This document shows, one piece after another, positions 1-6,979 of a stretch of 52,881 bases of DNA (within the stretch, counting starts at the first letter, position 1; each line of letters starts with the position of its first letter). The notes beneath the pieces are model-generated. The model ran no database searches, had not been told where the DNA came from, and was given only the letters and a program-made list of their open reading frames with translations. Source of the stretch: an uncultured Muribaculaceae bacterium (GTDB lineage Bacteria > Bacteroidota > Bacteroidia > Bacteroidales > Muribaculaceae); assembly GCA_910583795.1 (NCBI GenBank), contig CAJTZQ010000017.1, forward strand, positions 1 through 52,881. Direction: 5' to 3'. A program made the translations under genes and the position numbers.

Positions 1-1
1 C

Positions 2-223
2 ACATTTATTAACCTTGTAATCATTCGGTTAGCTCAAAACTACCGAATCATTGTTGATACCGATATTAAGAATAAAAGACTGAGAATGGCCGGTCAATAT
101 AAATGGTGGGATAAACTTAAGCAAAAATATCCCAATCTCAGCAAAATAAATAAAGTGAAAAGAGGATTCAGGTTATGCCCCGGAGCATCAGAATACCGTC
201 TTGAAATCATAGCATATAACTGA
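2..223 (+). CDS. C-terminal fragment of an unidentified protein (cut by window edge)
   Basis: An open frame enters from the left edge and ends in TGA one base before the ATG of the SprT-like gene, giving 73 residues without a start. It is basic and ends in the stretch CPGASEYRLEIIAYN. I do not recognise the family. The spacing of one base to the next gene and the ATGA overlap after that suggest that all three genes form one transcript. The real start and most of the protein lie outside the window, so no function can be assigned. Confidence 0.55.
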   Translation, partial: TFINLVIIRLAQNYRIIVDTDIKNKRLRMAGQYKWWDKLKQKYPNLSKINKVKRGFRLCPGASEYRLEIIAYN

Positions 224-224
224 T

Positions 225-905
225 ATGGAACTGACAGTTGAATATTTGGGGCAGCGACATGCCTACTGGATTGAGAGATTAGCCGACGCAGGAATTTGGG
301 AGGCTGACAAATTCAAGCCGGTAGAACTCGTCGTGCGGGAACGTTGTAAATCATATTTTGGTTTGTTTCACCGCAAATGGGTCAAAGTGAATGTCCGCCG
401 CCGGTTGCGCGACAGGATCATCATCTATCGCAAGTCGGCGGATATGACTGTGAAGGAGATTGATGACACTCTCGTGCATGAGATGATACATCAATACATA
501 TTCCAGAACGATTTGCCGGACACAAGCACACATGGCAGACTGTTCAAGGATTTTATGCAAAGAATCAACGAGGCTTTTCCACAAGAACTTAAAATCTCCA
601 TTTATGGGGAGTCCCCAATCTTGAAAGGCCCAGGCACAAAAACACATAAGCTGATATTGCTTTGGATGAAGGATGGAGAATGTTACTGCTGCAAAATAAA
701 CCCGTCTAAAGTCCATGTATTCACCAATTATCTAAAACGGACCGTATTATATCCGACCTCTAAGATTAAAGACTATTTGCTGTGTGAGTCCAATGATATG
801 TATTTTGATGATGTAACTGCCTGTCGCAAATACCTGCACGGACTTCCGATGTCTCTCCCTGAACTCAGGGTTCTATGTAAAGAATGTAACATCAAACGGA
901 TATGA
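225..905 (+). CDS. SprT-like domain protein (putative zinc metalloprotease)
   Basis: This 226-residue protein has a zinc-metalloprotease signature HEMIH at residues 85-89, with a third candidate zinc ligand at H103 in THGRLF, the arrangement of SprT-like domains (HExxH followed by a downstream His in an H-G-x-x-[FW]-like motif). Known SprT/Spartan relatives act on DNA-bound or DNA-repair-related proteins, but bacterial members are poorly characterised. The region after residue 145 carries several Cys (ECYCC near 155, CKEC near 220) that could form a zinc ribbon, as in other SprT-like proteins. The first ATG follows the previous stop by one base, and the 3' end overlaps the next ATG (ATGA), so translation of the three genes is probably coupled. 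The family call is good; the substrate is unknown. Confidence 0.75.
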   Translation: MELTVEYLGQRHAYWIERLADAGIWEADKFKPVELVVRERCKSYFGLFHRKWVKVNVRRRLRDRIIIYRKSADMTVKEIDDTLVHEMIHQYIFQNDLPDTSTHGRLFKDFMQRINEAFPQELKISIYGESPILKGPGTKTHKLILLWMKDGECYCCKINPSKVHVFTNYLKRTVLYPTSKIKDYLLCESNDMYFDDVTACRKYLHGLPMSLPELRVLCKECNIKRI

Positions 906-1729
906 CCTTTGAAGAATTCAAGAAGTTGGCTTTGAATCCGCCATATAATTACGAACCATCTGTATATCGTGTGGATGTTTTCAGGATACGGGGGACAGAG
1001 AACGGCAAATCCTGTCTCACAATCTATCCGGAAGAAAATCTAAGGGAATGTTTTTCGCGGATTGATTACATTCACGAAAAATCAGATGAAAATGAGCCGA
1101 AATATTATCCCGAATACAAAGTTTGTAAGGCACAAAGTATATTGATGCCAACTTTTGAAGATGCAAAGCTACTTATCCATTCCGAAGAAATATCTAAAGA
1201 CGATTATAGACCTATATACTGCATTCATATATATGAATTGCCGTTTGGCAAAGATGTAATATCAGATCTAAGCAAACGTGAATGGGTGTTTGACTGCAAA
1301 GGAAATCTCTTGGAACAATCTGTCTGCTCTTCACTGATGGAAGATCTTGATAAACATGAAGGTCACTTCCGGGGGCGACCGAAAGATTCCATAATATTCA
1401 AACCCGGCGACATCGTAGAAGTTCACGATAAGGAAAACGGAGTTGTCAGGCTCGCTATAGTCTTGGCTCAATGCAATGATATTGAAAGCTGCTGGAGAGA
1501 ATATCGGAAGGTTATTGAAAGCTGTAAGGAAGAAGGACTTTTAAAAGAAAATGCAGATAATAATTATTGGGTGTACGCCTCCTACGATTGCTATTATGTC
1601 GGTTATGGCTCAGAAGCTGAATATGACACTTCGTTTCCCTGTACTACCGATGTGTTCGTCCCCCGGTTTCCTATTCCGAATAAATTGAAAATAAAACTAT
1701 CCAATCTATACAAGTTAATGCAAGAATAA
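902..1729 (+). CDS. hypothetical protein downstream of SprT-like gene
   Basis: The frame encodes 275 residues and I do not recognise it. It begins on the ATG that overlaps the stop of the SprT-like gene (ATGA), which is strong evidence for a real coupled gene. The protein is acidic and soluble with no signal peptide or membrane segment. A stretch near residues 163-185 (FKPGDIVEV followed by GVVRLAIVL) looks like a small beta-barrel motif, as in domains that bind nucleic acid or peptides, but this is only an impression. Tyr, Cys and Trp are frequent near the C-terminus (residues 220-245). Its position suggests that it works with the SprT-like protein. Confidence 0.6.
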   Translation: MTFEEFKKLALNPPYNYEPSVYRVDVFRIRGTENGKSCLTIYPEENLRECFSRIDYIHEKSDENEPKYYPEYKVCKAQSILMPTFEDAKLLIHSEEISKDDYRPIYCIHIYELPFGKDVISDLSKREWVFDCKGNLLEQSVCSSLMEDLDKHEGHFRGRPKDSIIFKPGDIVEVHDKENGVVRLAIVLAQCNDIESCWREYRKVIESCKEEGLLKENADNNYWVYASYDCYYVGYGSEAEYDTSFPCTTDVFVPRFPIPNKLKIKLSNLYKLMQE

Positions 1730-1851
1730 GTAAGTACAAACAAAAATAAATGAACAAATGACAGCTATATATTCTTACAACCGATAAAGTAGATCCCCAG
1801 TTATTATGTAAAAAACATAATTACCATTAGTTGAACATCTCTATGTCTATT
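1730..1851. other. AT-rich spacer before the operator array
   Basis: No gene or clear RNA is visible between the stop of the hypothetical gene and the repeat array. The full gap to ltaE is about 330 bases and its only clear content is the three-unit array and the ltaE promoter described separately. Confidence 0.4.
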
Positions 1852-1953
1852 TTCCCGATTATAGTTCGGAAAACCATCATTGTTTGTACGATTTCCCGAT
1901 TATAATCGGGAATTTGTACATTGTTTCCTTGTTTTGCCGAGTATAGTCGGTTA
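1852..1953. repeat. three 20-bp palindrome-like sites at exact 41-bp spacing (operator-like array)
   Basis: Three related sites begin at 1852, 1893 and 1934. The middle one, TTCCCGATTATAATCGGGAA, is a perfect 20-bp palindrome. The first (TTCCCGATTATAGTTCGGAA) and third (TTGCCGAGTATAGTCGGTTA) are degenerate copies. Start-to-start distance is 41 bp both times, about four helical turns, so all three face the same side of the DNA. Units one and two also share CATTGTTT at the same offset in the spacer. This is what one expects of a cooperative repressor or activator site array upstream of ltaE, or downstream of the SprT-like operon; no regulator gene is adjacent. Confidence 0.75.
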
Positions 1954-2033
1954 AAAATAGGTTCTAAAATATGACGAAAGCTTGAAGTAGGGAAAAGTCT
2001 AAACAACTGCTTCTGTGGTTGGGGAATTTTGGT

Positions 2034-2041
2034 TATCTTTG
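2034..2041 (+). promoter_or_regulatory. -7 element of ltaE promoter
   Basis: TATCTTTG matches the Bacteroidetes TAnnTTTG -7 element. It lies 18 bp before the chosen ltaE ATG, so the leader would be very short. The operator-like array ends about 80 bp upstream. Confidence 0.6.
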
Positions 2042-2059
2042 CGGAAAATTTCTGAAACG

Positions 2060-3085
2060 ATGATATATTTTGATAATGACTATATGGTCGGGGCGCATCC
2101 GAAGGTGATGGAACGCCTTATCGAAACCAATGCTCTTCACACCGTAGGTTATGGCAGAGACCAATTCTGCAAGGATGCCCGCGACATTATTCTTAATGCA
2201 TGCGGCATTGAAAACGGGGAGGTTTACTTCCTCGAAGGTGGCACTCAAGCCAATGCTGTCGTAATAGACAGACTGCTTGACCACAATGACGGAGTAATCG
2301 CTGCCGACACCGCACATATCAACGTGCATGAAGCGGGAGCGATAGAATCTAACGGACATAAGGTGCTTGCGCTTCCTAACCACGACGGCAAACTTAAAGC
2401 TGACGAGATCAGAAAATATCTTGAAGACTTCTATAATGACGCAACAAACCATTATATGGTGCGTCCGGGAATGGTCTATATCTCTTTCCCTACCGAACTC
2501 GGTACAATCTACACAAAGAAGGAACTTGAGGATATCAGTGAAGTATGCAAGGAATATAACCTTCCACTATATGCCGACGGTGCCCGTCTGGCTTACGGAC
2601 TTGCAGCCGAAGGGGTGGATGTAACGATCAAGGATATTGCAGGAATCTGTGATCTGTTTTATATCGGTGGCACAAAATGCGGAACGCTTTTCGGAGAGGC
2701 TGTCGTCACCCGGAGACCGGAACTTTTGCCGAGATTCGTATCGGTCATCAAGCTTCACGGTGCCACTCTTGCCAAAGGCAGATTACTCGGAGTTCAGTTC
2801 GCCACACTTTTCACAGACGGACTTTATGAAGAGATCGGGAAGCATGCCGTGAAGATGGCTTTGAAATTAAAGGAAGGGTTCAAAAAGAAAGGTTACAAAC
2901 TTTATATGAACTCCCCTACCAACCAACAGTTTTTCATTCTTCCTAATGAAAAGATCGACAGCCTGAAGGAAGTGGCATCTTTCGAATTGTGGGGACCAAG
3001 AGGAGAAAAAGAAACACCTGTACGTTTCGTCACCGACTGGTCAACTGACGAAAAGGATGTAGACTCTCTGATCGAAAAACTTTAG
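2060..3085 (+). CDS. ltaE: low-specificity L-threonine aldolase
   Basis: This 341-residue PLP enzyme splits L-threonine or allo-threonine to glycine and acetaldehyde. It shows the aldolase features: GGTQAN at 60-65, the YADGARL motif at 171-177 whose Asp173 contacts the pyridine nitrogen, and the Schiff-base lysine K206 in YIGGTKCG. The length is normal for the beta-eliminating lyase family. I place the start at the ATG opening MIYFDNDYMVG; a GTG 45 bases upstream would put the promoter -7 element inside the gene. The gene stands alone between the operator-like array and a convergent pth gene, so it is probably monocistronic and may be regulated through that array. Confidence 0.93.
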   Translation: MIYFDNDYMVGAHPKVMERLIETNALHTVGYGRDQFCKDARDIILNACGIENGEVYFLEGGTQANAVVIDRLLDHNDGVIAADTAHINVHEAGAIESNGHKVLALPNHDGKLKADEIRKYLEDFYNDATNHYMVRPGMVYISFPTELGTIYTKKELEDISEVCKEYNLPLYADGARLAYGLAAEGVDVTIKDIAGICDLFYIGGTKCGTLFGEAVVTRRPELLPRFVSVIKLHGATLAKGRLLGVQFATLFTDGLYEEIGKHAVKMALKLKEGFKKKGYKLYMNSPTNQQFFILPNEKIDSLKEVASFELWGPRGEKETPVRFVTDWSTDEKDVDSLIEKL

Positions 3086-3087
3086 TT

Positions 3088-3291
3088 CAATTAGTAATTA
3101 GCAATTAGTAATTAGTAATTGATAATCATATAGTTAGCAATATTAAATAGTTCGCTGCCTTTTGTCAACGAACCATTTAATGTTATTCGAGGTTATTATT
3201 CTCTTTTTCAGGTTCTTTATAATCAAAGAATAATCGCCATCGTATCTCCTAAATTACTAATTACTAACTACTAATTGCTAATTGGCAATTA
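3088..3291. repeat. long imperfect inverted repeat of TTAGTAA words between ltaE and pth
   Basis: The arm at 3088-3126 is made of repeated AATTAGTAATTAG-like words and the arm at 3252-3291 is close to its reverse complement. About 125 bp of unique DNA separates the arms, and the right arm overlaps the stop codon of pth. In RNA this would form a long AU-rich stem between the two convergent genes and might serve as a bidirectional terminator or 3' stabiliser. Similar word-repeats occur in other gaps of this window. Confidence 0.5.
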
Positions 3292-3852
3292 TCTGTTGTA
3301 GTGGGTCATGGCAAAGGCAGCACCGCTAAGGCAGAATGCCTTGACAGCTTCCGACGCTTTTTTCAGTTTTTCGGGTAATTGTTTCTGCTCCTCAGGCGGG
3401 AATTTGCCTAATACAAAATCAATTTGTCCACCTTTCGGAAAATCATTGCCGACCCCGAACTTAAGGCGTGCATAATTTTGCGTTCCCAGCTGTTCTGCGA
3501 TATTCTTTAATCCGTTGTGACCTGCATCCGAACCTTTCTCCCTTATACGGACAGCTCCAAATGGAAGAGAAAGATCGTCTACTATCACAAGCAGATTTTC
3601 AAGAGGCATTTTTTCCTTATTCATCCAAAAACGGACAGCCACGCCACTCAAATTCATGAAAGTTGAAGGCTTAAGAAGCATCAACTCACAATTTTTCACT
3701 TTCACTATAGCCATATCACCATAACGGCATGACTTAAAAGGCACTCCTGCTTCATCAGCAATGGTGTCGCCAACCATGAATCCCGCATTATGGCGTGTGC
3801 CTTCATATTCCGGACCGATATTGCCCAGACAGACAATCAGAAACCTTTTCAT
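3289..3852 (-). CDS. pth: peptidyl-tRNA hydrolase
   Basis: The enzyme cleaves the ester bond of peptidyl-tRNA released from stalled ribosomes. The 187-residue form carries the family residues: N11 and H21 in LGNIGPEYEGTRHN, N67 in FMNLSG, catalytic Asp D92 and the GHNGL motif with N113. Its length equals that of typical bacterial Pth when started at MKRFLIV. An alternative ATG 69 bases upstream (at 3921, opening MIEFIKRLF) overlaps the end of the S4-domain gene by 8 bases, an arrangement suggestive of translational coupling, and would add 23 residues. I prefer the shorter form by family length but cannot exclude the longer. It is the second gene after the S4 gene, so two RNA/translation-quality-control genes share a transcript. 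Confidence 0.9.
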   Translation of the reverse strand: MKRFLIVCLGNIGPEYEGTRHNAGFMVGDTIADEAGVPFKSCRYGDMAIVKVKNCELMLLKPSTFMNLSGVAVRFWMNKEKMPLENLLVIVDDLSLPFGAVRIREKGSDAGHNGLKNIAEQLGTQNYARLKFGVGNDFPKGGQIDFVLGKFPPEEQKQLPEKLKKASEAVKAFCLSGAAFAMTHYNR

Positions 3853-3913
3853 GTTGTCGTTTATCTTGTTCTCATTTAGGCTTTCATCTTTACAGAAAAG
3901 CCTCTTAATAAAT

Positions 3914-4348
3914 TCAATCATCGTCTTCGTCATCATCTTCCCAGTCAAGAAAGAAGGAATCTGCATAACTTTCCTCCTTGAAGCGAGAAAGTTCACGGCT
4001 ATCACGCTTTGTCGGTCGACCCAAACCTTTCTGCCGGTCAACAAATCCTGAGATTTTCGTCATCTCAAGCAGTTCATATTGCGATGGTGGAGTCAGGTTT
4101 TCAAGATACTCCGGTACGAGCTTCGCGCCAAGACGGTTTGGTGCTATCTGCACCACACGAAAAGTATATGTGATTGGCGGTTTCTTTACATCAATGATAT
4201 CTCCCGGCTTGATCATTCTCGACGGCTTGATTGCAACGCCACCCATCGTCACCCTACCTTTTTTGCACGCATCAGTGGCTATGGTCCGGGTCTTGAACAC
4301 CCTCATACACCATAGCCACTTGTCTATCCTTTCTTCTGCTTTCGGCAT
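3914..4348 (-). CDS. RNA-binding S4 domain protein, Hsp15/HslR-like
   Basis: This 144-residue protein opens with an S4 RNA-binding domain (about residues 5-65: RIDKWLWCMRVFKTRT, then CKKGRVTMGG), the fold used by the heat-shock protein Hsp15, which binds stalled 50S subunits carrying nascent peptidyl-tRNA in E. coli. The C-terminal half is basic (GLGRPTKRDSREL) and the protein ends in an acidic run of Asp and Glu. Its 3' end abuts or overlaps pth, whose product also handles peptidyl-tRNA, so a shared role in ribosome rescue is a fair inference. The Hsp15-like name rests on size and domain, not on proven orthology. Confidence 0.82.
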   Translation of the reverse strand: MPKAEERIDKWLWCMRVFKTRTIATDACKKGRVTMGGVAIKPSRMIKPGDIIDVKKPPITYTFRVVQIAPNRLGAKLVPEYLENLTPPSQYELLEMTKISGFVDRQKGLGRPTKRDSRELSRFKEESYADSFFLDWEDDDEDDD

Positions 4349-4450
4349 ATTCTTTATTTAAGTTTCGCAAGCTCACTTAAGGTTTGTAGGTTAAGGAGTT
4401 ATTCTATAGATAATATCTAACGAAGCCGAATTTCTTTCCACAGGTGGAGA

Positions 4451-4508
4451 TTAACCTTTTAACCTTTTAACCTCATAACCCTCAACTTCCGCTTGCGAAA
4501 GTTGAATT
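4451..4508 (-). repeat. dispersed hairpin repeat, copy 1
   Basis: Read on the minus strand this element has a hairpin of the form CAACTTTCGC/GCGGAAGTTG followed by GGGTTATGAGG and repeated GGTTAAAA words. The same composite, in opposite orientation, recurs at 46070-46122. It begins 5 bases after the stop of the META-domain gene. Confidence 0.6.
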
Positions 4509-4513
4509 ATTTA

Positions 4514-5398
4514 TTATTTGTCGGAAGTCCGCTCCAAAAGAAGCACTGCCTTGTTCTCGCTATTCAAAAGAGCAACTTTCCCACCCTGAAGCGGTTTTGC
4601 CTTCATTGCCTCCTCAAGAGCAACCACAAGCTGAGTTTCATAATTCGGCTCAGGACATGCCATTCTGGTCATTGCTATCTGCTGAAACGAAATTGAATTG
4701 GCAGCGTCCATGTCGGTTTCAAGAGTTCCGTTGATGATATTACAACCTGTATTGCCGTGGAGTTTCCCTTCATCCACATCAATCACAAGTTTCATATCAG
4801 GCACGTCGACAGACTGACCGGAAATCTCCCTCACCGCCCAAGTGCCATTCAAGAACTGGAAGTTTTGATGCATCAGTTCCATCACCGGCTGACGGTCTGC
4901 GTCATAAAAAGTGAGATAGTAGTCATCACCACTAAGACGCCAAGAATAGGCACGCGTGGCATCAAGAGCAGCATTAATCTCATAGTCAGTGATGCCTTCC
5001 ATTGCACAAGACATCATCGTGGAAATCATATTGCCAAACGAAATCGTAGAATCGGCAGGATTATATCTATAGGAAGCGTTTATAATGTTGCAACCATTAT
5101 TTCCATATACTCTTTTCTCGTCAGGAACGAATTTTAGGAAAGGAGCTTTTTCGCCAACCGCCTTCTTTCCATTAACTTTTTCAATAGCCCAATCCCCTTT
5201 TACAACACCTTTTGCAAGTTCTTCCGATGTGTAGACAGCAGAAACCGGTTGCACGATCTTTTCGCGGTCGGTAGGGAGCACAGCTTCTTTCTTCACTTCC
5301 TCACTATTATTAATTTTTTTATTCATAACACTGCAAGAACCAATAGGAAGTATCGCAAGGATCATAGCAGGTATAAAATAGTTTTTGAATGCTTTCAT
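4514..5398 (-). CDS. double META-domain lipoprotein (HslJ-like)
   Basis: A 294-residue lipoprotein with a signal peptide ending in PIGSC, so C22 is the likely lipidated residue. Two META domains follow (about residues 65-180 and 183-290), each opening with a G-[DT]-W segment and each carrying the near-identical core GNNGCNIIN or GNTGCNIIN plus a later C[AP]-E segment. META domains occur in E. coli HslJ, linked to heat shock and novobiocin resistance; a biochemical function is not established. The start is the second Met of the frame because the first would add NNKN before an otherwise standard signal peptide. It probably sits on the inner leaflet of the outer membrane. Confidence 0.85.
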   Translation of the reverse strand: MKAFKNYFIPAMILAILPIGSCSVMNKKINNSEEVKKEAVLPTDREKIVQPVSAVYTSEELAKGVVKGDWAIEKVNGKKAVGEKAPFLKFVPDEKRVYGNNGCNIINASYRYNPADSTISFGNMISTMMSCAMEGITDYEINAALDATRAYSWRLSGDDYYLTFYDADRQPVMELMHQNFQFLNGTWAVREISGQSVDVPDMKLVIDVDEGKLHGNTGCNIINGTLETDMDAANSISFQQIAMTRMACPEPNYETQLVVALEEAMKAKPLQGGKVALLNSENKAVLLLERTSDK

Positions 5399-5528
5399 AT
5401 TTTTATTATTCATCTAACCGATTTATACATTAGAATCAAGATTCAGACATAAGTTTAATCCGTCTCAAATCTCTTTTTAACATTTGCAAATTTAACAATT
5501 ATTTCCCGCTTTAGCAAAAAAGGGACTA

Positions 5529-6791
5529 TCAGTCGCCCCAATGGCGACGAATTGGATATTTAGACGGAAGAAGACGCAAACGAAGCGTCGTGGAATTAGT
5601 GAAATAATTCCATATCCAATTTAAGAGCACTGTAACCTTATTCCTCATTCCTAATAATGATATCAAATGAATAGCCATCCAAGCAAACCAAGCTGGAAAT
5701 CCTCCGATCGAACTTTTGGGAAGGTCGGCAACAGCCCTGTTTTTTCCCACAGTTGCCATCGATCCCTTGTCATGATATCTAAATTCATGAGAGAATCTAC
5801 CTTCATTAAGATTCTTAGCAAGATTTACAGCCTGTTGTATTGCAGGCTGAGCCATTTGAGGATGACCTTTAGGATAGCCTTCGCAAACCATACAGGCAAC
5901 ATCCCCTATCGCCATAACATCCTCATGTCCGGGCAACCTGTTGAACAAGTCAACCTTGATACGCCCACCTCCTACAAAACAATCAGAAGGGAGTCCCAGT
6001 ATAGGCTCACCTTTTACTCCGGCAGTCCAGATCACTGTCTCCCAATGTTCCTTAACCCCGTTTGCAAAAGTCACCTCCTTATCTTTATACTCTTTCATGA
6101 GAGTGTTCAACCGGACATCCACACAAAGATCTTTTAAGTATTTTAAAGCCCTTTCAGAAGATTTTTCCCTCATTGCACCAAGAAGTTTCCCTGTGCCTTC
6201 CACGAGAGTGATTTTCACTTCTTCCGGCTTTATATCTGGATATTCCTTAGGAATGACATACTTTTTCATCTCTCCGAGAGCTCCGGCAATTTCAACTCCC
6301 GCCGGACCACCTCCCACTACAAGAAAACTCATCAGCTCCCTTCTACGCTCAGGGTCATCACAGATGGCACCCCTTTCAAGACGATCTATTATCTCATCAC
6401 GTGTATGAGCAGCCTGAGCCACTGTCTTGATGCCGAAAGTAGTTTGTGCAAGATCATCCATACCGAAATAGTTGTTTGCGGATCCGGCTGCTATGACAAG
6501 TTTATCATAAGAGAGTGTCTCATAGCTGGTAGTTACCGTTTTTGCATCCATATCGATATTCTTCACATGACCCATATGGTAAGAGACATTCCTATATTTT
6601 TTGAATTCTCTTCTGAAGGGGAAGCAAATATTTGCTGAAGCAAGGCTGGAGGAAGCGATCTGATAGAATAGCGGAGGGAAGCAATGAAAGTTGTCGCGGT
6701 CTATGAGCATTACTTGATATTTATTTTTATCAAGATGTTTCACAAGATTCAATCCTGCAAACCCTCCTCCGATTATTATTATTCTTTCCAT
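5529..6791 (-). CDS. NAD(P)/FAD-dependent oxidoreductase, type II NADH dehydrogenase
   Basis: A 420-residue single-subunit NADH:quinone oxidoreductase. It has the FAD-binding GGGFAG at 8-13, the NADH-binding GGGPAGVEIAG at 160-170, WTAGVKG near 256-261, the second FAD motif AIGDVA at 294-299, and MAQPAIQQA at 313-321, which matches the AQxAxQ quinone-site motif of NDH-2. The C-terminus is hydrophobic and basic, as expected of a monotopic membrane enzyme. It passes electrons from NADH to menaquinone without pumping. I start at MERIIIIGGG because the upstream 29 residues of the open frame look unlike protein and FAD motifs normally begin at the N-terminus. Confidence 0.9.
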   Translation of the reverse strand: MERIIIIGGGFAGLNLVKHLDKNKYQVMLIDRDNFHCFPPLFYQIASSSLASANICFPFRREFKKYRNVSYHMGHVKNIDMDAKTVTTSYETLSYDKLVIAAGSANNYFGMDDLAQTTFGIKTVAQAAHTRDEIIDRLERGAICDDPERRRELMSFLVVGGGPAGVEIAGALGEMKKYVIPKEYPDIKPEEVKITLVEGTGKLLGAMREKSSERALKYLKDLCVDVRLNTLMKEYKDKEVTFANGVKEHWETVIWTAGVKGEPILGLPSDCFVGGGRIKVDLFNRLPGHEDVMAIGDVACMVCEGYPKGHPQMAQPAIQQAVNLAKNLNEGRFSHEFRYHDKGSMATVGKNRAVADLPKSSIGGFPAWFAWMAIHLISLLGMRNKVTVLLNWIWNYFTNSTTLRLRLLPSKYPIRRHWGD

Positions 6792-6979
6792 TTTTGAAGA
6801 TTTGGAATCAATATTAGAAAGTCTATAGTCTTTAGGTTTCGGTTTTAATCTGTTCTTAAACGATAGACCATAACCCATAAACTATAAACTCTTATACTCA
6901 TCAACTTTCACACATGAAAGATGAATCATAATCTATATTCTTGATAACGCCTCCACAGAAAGTTAGTTCATATAATCCA

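Noticed and set aside
1852..1953. CRISPR-like array with 20-bp repeats and 21-bp spacers
   Set aside because: Repeats are palindromic operators and the spacers share sequence; only three units and no cas genes.
3853..4044. N-terminal extension of Pth reaching into the S4 gene
   Set aside because: The extra residues derive from another frame of the S4 gene; family motifs begin at the start chosen. Only the ATG at 3921 remains a real alternative.
6792..6878. 29-residue N-terminal extension of the NADH dehydrogenase
   Set aside because: Rossmann motif should be close to the start, and the extension resembles leader sequence.
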